Below are positions 22,841 through 33,528 of a DNA stretch of 64,000 nt, piece by piece (positions within the stretch are counted from its first letter, which is position 1; every line of letters starts with the position of its first letter). The stretch covers positions 62,638-126,637 of the forward strand of contig PYSS01000099.1 of the NCBI GenBank assembly GCA_003049465.1, written 5' to 3'. A program made the position numbers and the translations under genes. Under the pieces are notes generated by a model, which ran no database searches, was not told where the DNA came from, and saw only the letters and a program-made list of their open reading frames with translations. Source of the DNA: Magnaporthiopsis rhizophila. Its lineage: Eukaryota; Ascomycota; Sordariomycetes; Magnaporthales; Magnaporthaceae.

Positions 22841-25689
22841 GCCGCACGCGAGAGCCGGCAGCTCGGTCGGCCGATGGGAGAACAAGGTGGGTTGGAGTGT
22901 CTCTCCCTGAGCAGTCAGGATGTGCAGCAGAAAAGCAAAAGAGACAGAACAGTTTGTGCACTCGGGTGCAACAAGACCGGATCGTTGGTGCGGCTTCCGT
23001 GTCCGTGATCGGGTTGACTCAACCCCAGGGCCGGCAGTGGTGGTGGCTACTAGCGGGATTGGCGTGGGACCGACCTGGCAGAGCTCACGGGCGGTGCGGG
23101 AGGTTTGCCGAGACCGAGGCTATGGGGCGTGGACGCACGGCAAGCGACAGTGCACATAGCGATGGGGCAATGACGCAAGGAGCCTGGTCCGATCTAGTGC
23201 TGCACCCACCCGTGCTGAGTGTGTTCTTCTTTTCTTCCCCGCAATTGACAGAAGTAAGCGAGCAGCCTGAGCGACAGATAAAAGAACAGAAAGAAATCAA
23301 TTGACCGATTGCAAAGTGCCCGGCGTCAAGACACAAAGACCTTTTTTTTCAGGGAAAGCAGGTCGAGAACAAGAAAAGCAGTTGAGCTTATGTCGCAGCG
23401 CTCTGACTCCATCCAGCCAGCAAGGTTCCCCACATTTCGGGCCAGCTCGGGCGAGAAGCTCGAGGCCATTTCGCGTCGATGAGCTGATGATGAGGCCCAG
23501 ACCGGGCAATCAAGCCGGGCGAATTTCACAAGTTGTTTTCGATGGCTGATCGGCAAAACACCGCCCGGCGGCTGTGTGGTTTCTGCGGTCGGTCGATAAT
23601 CCGCTGCCCCGTTTACGCGCCATCGAAAATAGCACTTGACCGTTTTCGTCCTCAAGCTCTCACGCTCTCGAGCTGTGGCTCCCGAGTTTGCTCGTGGAAA
23701 GCCAAGCCATGTGATACTGTGGCCTGACACTGCGGCTCTCCTCGGGGTCCCTGTAAAAACGACAGTGACACACGAGTTGGGCCGCAGCATCGTGGGTAGG
23801 GTTAGGAGCTCAATCCAAGAGCCTGGGCGCTCGCTCTTTACGGCAATTTATGCCCTCTTCTGGGATCCATGACTCTTGATCGATCGAACCCTCGTTTTAG
23901 CGATGCCCACGGGCCTCGATCGCTTTGGCGAGCTGCTCCTAGCGCTCCTTTACCGCCAACACCTCCCCAAGTATTTGACGCCGAGGAACGCGGACTTGGA
24001 GCCGGCGAGCAGGTCAATTTCCCTGGCTCGGACTCGAAGCAAGCAAGATGGATTCGCCGTTGGCCCCACTCACCGCTCTTCCATGCTATCAGTTAAATGG
24101 GAACAAAACTGGCCCTGTGCTCTCCTCTGTTATGTCGATGGCATACCAGTATCGCCATCTTGAAGTAACGGAACGCGGGAGGACTTATTTCCTGTGCTGG
24201 GTCCCACAGCCCGACCTCAAAACCGTATGTGCACCTCAGGCGTTGGACCACCTTGCAGGGCGCACTGAGACCAGGCATCGGACTTCCGGCATTTTCCCGC
24301 GGCTCAGCTCGCCGGGGCAGCCGGTACATGAGTTGTGGCCCATGTGCCCGGCGTCACTCCGCATCTCAGCGGCATATCATACTGCGGCGTGGGGGCCGCC
24401 GCTGGCACCCCCACTGGCTGATGTGATCGATCGTCTGCGGTTGCTTTTGTCGGAGCTGGGTGAGCGGTGCGATGGCAGCTTGTCATTGTCAACCGTCTGC
24501 ATTGGCACATCGTTCACATGCTGGTCGAGCACACAGTTAGCTCAATGTCGCCAACTCCGGTAGATGGTGCAAAGACTGGGCGGGCTCAACGACCTCGCCT
24601 AACTGACGGTGGAAGAGCTATAGTGCCGCCTCGACTCAAGAACCTGGATCGCCTGAAAGGGGACCGCGGGAAGCCATCCGCGGGCCCATAGCAATGTAAC
24701 TTTAACACGCACTCTTAAGACCCCATTCTCATGATCGATCAGGAGTTTTGGGAATTAAATCTTGTATGTCGGTGGAAACGATACGTACATGGATGACAGG
24801 GCACATTGTGACACGCACAACACCGACGACAGCGAAAATAACGCCTCAACAAAAAGAGGGTGGGCTTGACCTCGCATCGCATAAGCGGGAAATGCAAACG
24901 GCCATCATTCTGCAGTCAGGGACCCGTCTGGTGGTGGTGGGGGAGATGAGAGAGACAGGCGTCAACTGACTCTTGGGAGCTCGCAGCTCCAGCTGCTGCC
25001 ATTGGAGCTGACCGCCAGATGGCGCCCCTGATTTGACGGTGCCTGGATTGGGCACTAGGCGCGAAGCTCCCAGCAGGGGATGCCATGTCAGGCTCGGCGC
25101 CATTGGCCACGACCCCCGCTGCGCTGGGGCGGTTAGGTGGTGACAGCTGGCTGGGCTGACAGCTCCAGCGGGGGAATCAATTGGCTGCGGGCCTTCCCGG
25201 GCCTCAGGAGCCTGACCGCCTCGTTGTCGTTTTTGGATGCTGCTGGGGACCGTTCGGACGGTTTGGGCAGGTGTTGAAACCCTCGCGTGGCATATCTTTG
25301 GGCGTGGCATCCCGCAGGATGGCGTGGCAGTCGAGCGTGGCATCCTCTCGACCAAAGTGACAAGGGAGTCCGTGGTCTAATGTGCCGTGAGGGGAACCTG
25401 GATGGATGTGGAGGAGCGAGAGACCCATAAGATTAAGCGTCCTGATCATTGATATTCTCCGTGTCTCCTGAAATCCTTTGAGTTTTCTTCTTCTCCATGT
25501 CTTTTTCCAGGCAGACCCGAGGTCGTTAGGTTCTCATTCTTCCATGGAGTTTCTACGCATTATAATATTCCTATTCACATCAATATCGCTACGCACACTC
25601 CCACTTCTGTGCCACACACCCTCATCCTCACTCCTCCTCGGTATAATCTCACAAAATCCCCATCACCACCACCACCACCAGCTGCCAAC
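22841..25689. other. Gene-free region between divergent PDK and FHA-kinase genes
   Basis: 2.85 kb with many short frames on both strands but no recognisable domain and no convincing spliced model. It should contain both promoters. The last about 200 nt before the kinase ATG are rich in C, A and T and read like a leader ending in a CCA repeat. Confidence 0.55.
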
Positions 25690-27940
25690 ATGGCACGTCC
25701 CGTGCATAGGGAAACGCTCTTCCACCTCGAGCCGAGGGATGACGAGACGGCAAGGGCGATGCGCGCACATCCGGAAAACGCCAGCTTCATCTCCATGAGC
25801 CGCAAGGGCACGCCGTCGCTAGAGATCGGGTATCACGTCTCGTCGAGGCCCCGCGGCGGCAGGGTCATCGCCAGGGTGGGCCGCGACGCAGACATCAGCT
25901 TCCCCACCAGGGCAGACGTGGCGGAGGTCCACCTCGCCTTCGAGGTCCACCCCGTCTCGCGCGCCATCCTGCTCTGCGTGCGCGCGTCCAACAGGCGGTC
26001 TGTCACGGTCGAGCCGTTGGGTATCCGCGAGGACGGCGACGTGCGCCAGCTGGTCATCGAGCCGCCCGAGGAGCCCAAGATCACCATCGGGGCCGGCGCC
26101 CGCGCCCTCCGCTTCAAGGTGCGCTGGCACGGCGGCGGCGGCGTCGGCACTGCCGCGGCCGTAGACAGGGGCTTCGAGGCCGCCGAGGCGCGCGCCGTGG
26201 TGCCGCGCTGGCTCAAGACGGTCGACGAGGGCGACCAGGACATCTGGTCGTGGTACGACACGCGCATGCCGCCCAGGATCGGCTGCATCGTGCGCGACGC
26301 CGTCAAGAGGGGGTTCATGGGCGAGGGCACGTACGGCGCCGTCTTCGAGGCCGTCGACCGCGACTCGGGCCACCCTATCGCGCTCAAGGCCGTGCGGCCG
26401 CGGACCGAGTACGAAAGGGAATGCCTGAAAAGGGAAATCAAGACCATGTCTTCCCTCTCACACGTAAATGCCCCCTACGTTCTGTTTTGTTGTGATACTG
26501 ACACCCATTCACCACCTTTTCCGACCTCCTTCTGGCTCTTCTTTTTGAAACCGTCTTCACTTTCAGGCCTCCCTCTATAGTTGGATGGGAGTGTTAAAGC
26601 ACCAGAGCGACTAGGTCGCCAGCATTTTTTGGGCATCGTCGTCTCTCACTTCAGGAACCACTCAGAACACAGCAGTTCATCCTTTTCTCGGCTTTTACAT
26701 CTTTCCTCTCTTTCCTCTTCTATCCCATTCTGTCATTGCATCGCTCTTGTCTATACCAGTCAAACGATTGTCCGTCTTGTACTGTTCATAGCGTGCTGAT
26801 TTTTGTTTTGCCGAAAAAAAGCCCTACATCATAGATTTCCTGGGCTACAAGGGGGATCCGTCAGACTTTTCGCAGCCCGAGATTGGAATCTTTATGCCTC
26901 TCCGGACCGGCAGCCTGCGGTCGCTTCTGCCAATACCCAAGCGGGAAGAGAACGCCATCCTCAACGCGGTGGGAGAGCAGATGTTCTCCGCTCTCGACTA
27001 CCTCTCGGCCCGCGGCCTCTGCCACCGGGACGTTAAGCCGGCAAACATCCTCTACGACGTCAACGACGACGGCAGCTACACGTTCCAGCTGGCCGACTTT
27101 GGCCTCGCCAACTGGCAGAGCGACACCACATCCTTCTGCGGGACCAAGGTGTTCACGGCGCCCGAGCTGCACTGCGGGCAGCATCGCCAGTCGCACAAGA
27201 TGGACATGTGGTCGCTCCTGGTCACCATGATCAGCATCGTCGGCGCGTCGCGGTTCGACGAGGAGGAGCTCGGCCGGAAGCCGCACTCGGCCATCGTCGA
27301 GTACGTCCTCGCCACGACGGCCCAGCACCTGCCCTTCCTGGAGCCCATGGCCCGCGTCGACCCGGACAACAGGGCCTCGGCCGCCCAGATGCTGGTCGCC
27401 TACTTCCGCGGCAAGGGGCTGGCCACGAGCCGCTCCATGGTCGGCTCCATACCCGAGGTGGACACGGGCTCTCCCGCCTGCTGCGTCGAGGCCCACCACC
27501 ACCACCACACCCCTCCTCCTCACCGGATGGTGACCAGGAGCGCCGCGTCACGGAGCTCGGTCTCGAGCAGGACCACGGGGAGCCCGCTCTCGAGCCCGGC
27601 ATCGAGCGAAGCGTCAAGCGCCGCTGGGCCGAGCGCCTCTCCCAGCGCCTGCGGCCGGAGCGCCGGCGCCAGCACCGCGACGAGCAACTCCTCCACGACG
27701 GGCTCGATCCCCAACGTCTCGTGCACACAGTCGCAGCTCCCCGACGCTGAACCGGAACAACCCGTTATCGGGTCGCCTGCGGTGGAGCAGACGTCGCCCT
27801 CGCAGCGCTGGGGGTCCGGCGGGAGGGTCACAAAAACGCGATCACCCAGAGTCCGCGACCGTGAGCATCGTCGGCAGATATCCCGCGTCTCACGAGCCAT
27901 CAGATACTCACCCCGGGATCTAGAAAACCACTCGGGCTGA
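25690..27940 (+). CDS. FHA-like domain / Ser-Thr protein kinase fusion
   Basis: Two exons (25690-26463, 26822-27940) give 630 residues. The N-terminal 170 residues look like a divergent FHA phosphopeptide-binding domain (VIARVGRDADISFP, then VHLAFEVHPVSRAILLCVR and NRRSVTVEP). A complete kinase domain follows: G-loop GEGTYGAV at about residue 211, K233 in IALKAVR, HRDVKPANIL (D328), DFGLAN (D350), FTAPEL and KMDMWSLL. The last about 160 residues are Ser/Thr/Pro-rich with a His run (HHHHHT) and no fold. The order FHA then kinase recalls Rad53/Chk2, but the weak FHA and the tail suggest a lineage-specific fungal kinase rather than the checkpoint kinase. The single intron is 358 nt and ends in an A-rich acceptor (aaaaaaag). 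Confidence 0.85.
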
Positions 27941-28797
27941 GAGCTTCTGATATCATTCTTTTTTGTTTCTTTTGTTGTTTCATCCGACCTTTTCACAGAG
28001 CAGCTTCGCGTTGCCGGCACGCATCTTCCCTTTGTCAGTTTCTCTTTTGTCAGTGTACTTCGAAAAGTGTATCGGCGGCATGCTCGAATGGGCACAAGGC
28101 GTACAGGGTTATGGTTACGGTTATAATGACTGGATGATATTGGAATGTATAATGAACGGCATGGGATACGGAGTTATATACCTCACCTTTCGAGTAAATA
28201 TCTTATAAACTGTGAATATTCAACTTTCTATAAAAGTCCGGCGGCATCCCGGAGTGCTTATTTTTGGCACGCCCATCAGGCCATGACCGCACCCGTGGAA
28301 TTTGGTACTTGACAGGATCGCGGACGACGCTTAGGGGCTGCTTCGGGGGAGAAATGGTATGATTAACCACATACCTACTTGCCACAATCGCTGCGTGAGG
28401 CTGTAGGCGGTTTCATCAACTTTGAGGGAGGTGGGTCGCGGTGGGAACTCCCCGGAGCGGGTGGCTGGAGCTCCATTACAACTCCAGGAGCTCGGGCTGG
28501 GTGAAGTAAACAACTCACCGGGGCAGAAAGTCCCTGCTGCAAAGGCGTCAATCGACTGCCATCTTGGTAGGGCCTCCATCTAAATCTTTGCAAACTCATC
28601 CCGTGGCAGATCAGTCTTTGCAGGATCTCGGAGATGCCCTTGGAACTGAGCCCGCCAGGGTAAGGGTGCCCGAGGGGTTTCCAAGCGAGCACGCAATCAC
28701 ACAACCCAACCAGTCCAGGAGCCCGGTCAGGCCACAGACGCCCCATTTCCGCCCATAAAAATAAACGCGCGAAAACAGCTGGCTCCCCGCAATCACG
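27941..28797. other. Intergenic region
   Basis: About 0.86 kb. It begins with T-rich 3' sequence of the kinase gene and ends with the promoter of the next gene. No coding frame with family features is seen. Confidence 0.55.
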
Positions 28798-30654
28798 ATG
28801 ACGTCGCACCCCAACCAGCGCCTGACGGCGGGCCCAACGCTGCCAGCTCACACCACAGCAGCCCCTCGGCCCACCACGCCAACCAGCATGAGCAGCAGAA
28901 ACAGGGGCGTCGGCGGCGGCGGCTTTTCCCCAGCCGCGGCCGCGGACACGACGCTACTAAACCCCGACAGCGCGCTTCCGACGCAGGAGCCCAGCCATGT
29001 ACGTGCCGACAGTAGCGGCAGCAGTGACCAGACACCAACACCTAGCCGGCAGACGCAGACACCACCGCCGCCACCACCACCCATGAACCACATCCTGGGA
29101 ATCGGTTCGCCGCAGTCGTCGCCGCTACGGCTACACTTTTCCGCACCGCTCCGCTCTCCTGGTCTCTTTAGTGGCGGCGGCGGCGGCGGCGACGGCAGCA
29201 GAAGCAGCAGTAGAGCGGCGCCTCGCTTAAAGAGCAGCCTGGGCAGCTTGGGCAGTAATAGCCCGGAGGACGCGGCGACCGCGAGCCACAAAACAGACGA
29301 CGAAGAGGACGACATCGACGGCATCGACGACTACGACCCGACCGTAGACCAGGAGAGCCTGGACGACGGCAATGACGGCAACGACGACGACGATGATCAC
29401 GGCCACCATGACGGCAATCGTGACGACCACGCCTACGTCTCGCCCGCGACCCTGCGCCGCAACATGGTCAAGCTGCTCGAGGACCAGCTGACCGAAGTGC
29501 TGTCGTATTTGAAGACGAGCGCGGGGAACAAGCTCGAGACGGCCGACTTCGTCGCCATCCAGGACCAGATCGACAACATCATGGACGTCTTTAGGCGCCG
29601 CGGCTGCCCAAAGGTGCTTGTCGGCCCGCCGCCGAGGGGCAGCTCGCGCACGGTCAACATCTTTAAGAACTTGCCCCTGACGCCACCCCAGCCCCGCAGG
29701 CCGGCGTATGATGCGTTAGTGGACGACGGCGACAACAACAACGAGGTGGCGGAGAGGAGGCCGTTGGAACGTACGGAGAAGGACAAGAGGGAGACGCGCG
29801 GCCAGACATGGGACCCGCCGGCGAGTGTCCGGCTCGAAACGTGGAGCAGCAGCACCACAGCTGCAAGCGCAAGCACAAGCAAACCTCTCGGCGGCATCAG
29901 CGGAGGAGGAGGAGGCGCCGGCCTCGCAGCAGCAGCATCCTCACCGGCCGACGTCGCGGACCTGGTGGTGGCCGAGGCCGAGAAGCTGTGTCTGGAACTT
30001 TCTGCCGTGGCCAAGAGCCTGAACGACCGTCGCCAAGAGTCAGATGCAAGCCTTTCTAAATTTCGTCCCTCTATCCTCTCCTTTATGTGTCAAGGCCACG
30101 CCATTGTTCTAACAATTTGGCGTCCGTATCACAGCATATACTTGGCATGTTTGTCGAGGGAAGAAAACGTGCGGATAACCGAATCCTGGAGCTGCAGCAA
30201 CGTGTCCAAGAGCTGTGAGTAATTGTCTTTTTCTCCGTGGAGACATGTAAGCAGCTTATATATCACTGACGCATGACAAACACACAAAAACAGCGAGGAC
30301 GAAGTCGGCGAGAACGAGTCGGAGCTCTTTCACCTCCGTCTCCAGCTAAAGGCCGTCGAGCTCCTCTCGGCCGAGCGCGGTTGCGGCGGTGACGGCGACG
30401 GTGGAGATGGCGACGGCGACGGCAGAGGCGAGCACCCGGACCCGGAGCTGGTCGAGAGCATCGAGAACTTCCGCGAGGACTTTGAGGCCGTCCAGGAGCG
30501 CTGGCGCGAGCGCAGGAGCTACCGTGGCGACAGCAGCACCACCGTGACGGGCGGATTTCGAAGGGACACGTCGGGCTTCTTCTCTGTGGCGTCCACGACG
30601 CCGACGCGGGCTGTTGCTAGTCCTGGCTCCGATTGCCGCCTGCCGAGTGGGTAG
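28798..30654 (+). CDS. Coiled-coil, low-complexity protein of unknown function
   Basis: Three exons (28798-30045, 30135-30214, 30294-30654) join to 562 residues. I do not recognise a named family. The first 200 residues are low complexity (Pro, Gly and Ser runs, then Asp/His-rich). A predicted helical, probably conserved block follows: LRRNMVKLLEDQLTEVLSYL and ADFVAIQDQIDNIMDVFRRR, then PLTPPQPRRP. A second helical block spans the introns: ADLVVAEAEKLCLELSAVAK, NRILELQQRVQEL and SELFHLRLQLKAVELL, which reads as a coiled coil. The first intron has a GC donor (GAT|gcaagc) with a good lariat site (ctaac). Using it restores HILGMFVEGRKRADNRILEL, which a GT donor does not. The role is unknown; it could be a scaffold or cytoskeletal protein. 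Confidence 0.75.
30046..30134 (+). other. Second GC-AG intron
   Basis: Donor gcaagc follows GAGTCAGAT, and the acceptor is tatcacag at 30127-30134. A ctaac lariat motif lies about 25 nt before the acceptor. The 89-nt intron removes a frame break and opens a helical coding frame on both sides. No GT donor nearby keeps that frame with a normal context. Confidence 0.65.
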
Positions 30655-31211
30655 GTAGGTGATTGAGGATGGAGAAGGACGTTTCGCGGGAGTGAGCCTG
30701 ATGTGGTTTTGTTTTTGAGCTTTGTGGGGTTGGTCGTCCCATCTTTTTCCAGTATGAGCATGATACCCAGCCTTGTATTGTCTTTATTACGAGGATTGAC
30801 GCGATGAGCTACGATCAAGGAGCAATCCTACAAAATCTTTCGGGAATGCATGTTAGTGTTCTATAATTACCTGCTCCCAAAGACTTTCATCCCCATAGTC
30901 GAGATGCAAACCATTCGCGGCCGTACGCCATCCCATACGACCGACACCGGTAGCGAGATTCGAGCGTTAATAGCGAGGGAATGTGGGTTAGAGAGGGAAT
31001 ATAGAGCCCGCGATAAGCTGACGTCGGCCACATCTGAGCGGCATGTTACGCTGGGCATTCACTACCTAGCAAGTTGACAGATATGCTTTATTTTCATCGC
31101 TCTCATATAACGCCCCCCATAAAATTCATCTCCATGCCTACCTAGGCATATCCGTGCGCTCTCTCAAAGCCAAACGCCAACAGAGTAGCCGGCGGAGGAT
31201 CGGCCAGCAGC
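30655..31211. other. Shared 3' region of convergent genes
   Basis: 557 nt between the coiled-coil gene (+) and the Stc1-domain gene (-). AT-richer than the coding parts, as expected for two untranslated tails. No other element is seen. Confidence 0.55.
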
Positions 31212-31990
31212 CTAGCACTCGTCCTGGGAGCCGTCCGTGTAGTACGCCTCATCGTCGTCGTCGGGGTCGTTGCCGAGGTAGGCCGGGGTGAGGAACTGAG
31301 TCTTGCGCTGAGAAGCCTTGACCCACTTGGGGTTCCTGGTGGCCGACGAGGTGGCCTGCGAGAGGATGGTGATGTTGTCGTCGTGGTCCGCTCGGTCGAC
31401 GCTGCTAGCGGCCGACGTGGTGCCACCCTCGGTCGAGGCATCATCGTCGATCCAGGGGATGGCCAGCTGCTGGTCCTTGCTGATGTCCTCCTGGAACTCG
31501 CGCTGATGCTTGCCCGGAGGGGGAAGGGCTCTGCGGCCCGGCTCGAGGCTGAGCTGGTAATCGATGCATTCCATGCAGTGCTTTTTGTTGTTTGTTTGTT
31601 CGTTTTTTTTTTTTTGGTTTGCCAAGGTTACTACAGAGAACCAAGATCGGGGACCAGAAATAAAAAACAAAAAAAACAAATGGAGATGAAATGGAAGCAA
31701 AGAAGAGAGTGCACGCTTACCTGGCGTCCCTTGGAGCTTCTCTGCATCTTGGAGAAGCGGGAGACGGGGAGGACACGCGCGCAATAGCCCAGGCACTTGA
31801 GCTCGGTGGCCGCGCCACTGGTGTGCTTGTGGCAAGACATTCTCGAGTGGCGTCCGACGCCGCCGCCGTATTTGAGGAGCTGGGACGCGGTGAAATCCTC
31901 CCTGCGGCAGTGGTGCTGGCCGTTGTAGCAGAAGTACTGGTCCCTGCCGCGGCGAGCGGCCGGGTCCTCGGGGCTCTCGCTTCCGGTCAT
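31212..31990 (-). CDS. Stc1-domain protein (zinc-binding, Cys/His-rich)
   Basis: Two exons (31990-31721, 31580-31212) give 212 residues. The N-terminal 100 residues match the fungal Stc1 domain: QYFCYNGQHHCRREDFTASQL, MSCHKHTS, ELKCLGYCARVLPVSRFSKMQR, then HCMECIDYQ across the intron. Probable zinc ligands are C21, C28, C53, H56, C66, C70, C92 and C95. In fission yeast Stc1 bridges the RNAi Argonaute complex to the CLRC methyltransferase in heterochromatin formation. Many filamentous-fungal proteins with this domain have no known role, so that function is only suggested. The C-terminal half is acidic and disordered and ends DDDDEAYYTDGSQDEC. The intron (140 nt) carries a T-run on the plus strand. 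Confidence 0.8.
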
Positions 31991-33528
31991 GGTCGATCGA
32001 TATGTCGGGGGGTTTTTTTTTGGACTTGTTATGGAGACAGGAGAGTGAAGGATGGAGATTGAGGTTGAGAGTTGAGATGAGAGCCGAAGATGGGCGCAGG
32101 AGCGAGAGCGCGAGGTTTTTAAGGGCGGGCGTCGCCAAAGAAAAGGCGAAGCCGCTGCGGGCGTTTGCTGGTCTGGGAAGACGCGTGCAAACGGAGGAGG
32201 TGACCGTCCTTTGAAAAAGCAAAGAAAAAGAAGCGGCCAGAATCCGACACGCAGGTGTCCGTTCAACACCAATGAGGAAGGAAGCCGCCGACCGCCGATG
32301 GTGATGAAAGCCGGCGTGCTTTCCCATTCATTGATCGCCAGGTTGTGGGCCGTGCTGTCCCGATCATCGGTCGTCTTGTGCTCCTGCCGTTTTCCACCCG
32401 ACGTTTATGTGATGGCTGAAGCCGGACCGAACAGGGTTAGTTTAGCGGTAAAGCATAGAAATTGGGACATCACACTTCGCGTGGACAGGAAGCTCGACCA
32501 AGCAGATCCGTATACCAGATGGATCCCGCCGTTTGACCAGGAGACAAAAGAGGGGGAGAGGAGGAGGGAAGCCCGTCGGTAGGGGAACTAGAACGACGGA
32601 GATGCGTCTGGCTCGGTGTGGCCAGGCGCCGTTGGACCGACGTAAGGGTCACTCCTCCCGGGCCGGGCGTACAAACCTAACAGAGCCCATCTCGAAAAAC
32701 AATAACAACCAACAGACAACGCCCGGGAACGCAGGAAAATGGCCCATCTTCGACGCTAGCGGACGGCATCACCAACCAACATGGATAGAATGGAACTATA
32801 AACACAAAAACACAAAACCCTCGCATTACTGTGCGGCCCCAAACCTTGGAATAGCCGCCCCGCGTGACAGGGCATTCCGTTTCCGCAGTTGTAACCGACA
32901 CCAACGCCCGGGTGTGCGGCCGTTGGCCACACCGGGCGAGGCTGTCCGCTTCCTGCAACCAGGATCCGACGACTTGGCGATCGGCACCAAGATAGGTAGG
33001 CTGTTCGCCCTCCCTTGGACTAGTCTACGCCCGACCGGAGTGTGTGGAGCAGCAGCAGCAGCTCTCTGGCAATGAAGAACGAGGAAAGCTGTGGGCACAC
33101 CATCCCAGAAGCAGTCAGCCGCTGCCCGTCTGCCCGCAATCGCACGAATTGGATGCCATTTCGCGCGCCACAACCGACGTTATTTGGTGTACAAAGCATG
33201 CAGCCCATAACCCGCTGCAGAGCCCAGAACCCAACCTACCTACCTTATTATTCACCACCTCCCATTCGATATATCGCCCACCACATCACATGCCCGCCAG
33301 CACAGCACCCGAAGCAGCCGCAGCTCGCTGTGCTCTTTCTCCATACTTAAAGCGGCTGCCTGCCTTAGCTGTTCAACCAGCTCCTTCACATACCTTATCC
33401 TCTTCCCATCTTCTTCTCCCGCATTCTCTGACTGTTTACACTTAAATACCAAGCATCGTTTGAACAATTGTTTATTGTTTGAATTCTTTCCAGTATCCAT
33501 TAAGTCTTGCCGGTCGTTACACGACTTC
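31991..33528. other. Divergent intergenic region
   Basis: 1.5 kb holding the promoters of the Stc1-domain gene and the DUF7514-type gene. C/T-rich leader sequence precedes the right-hand gene. No coding sequence is supported. Confidence 0.55.
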
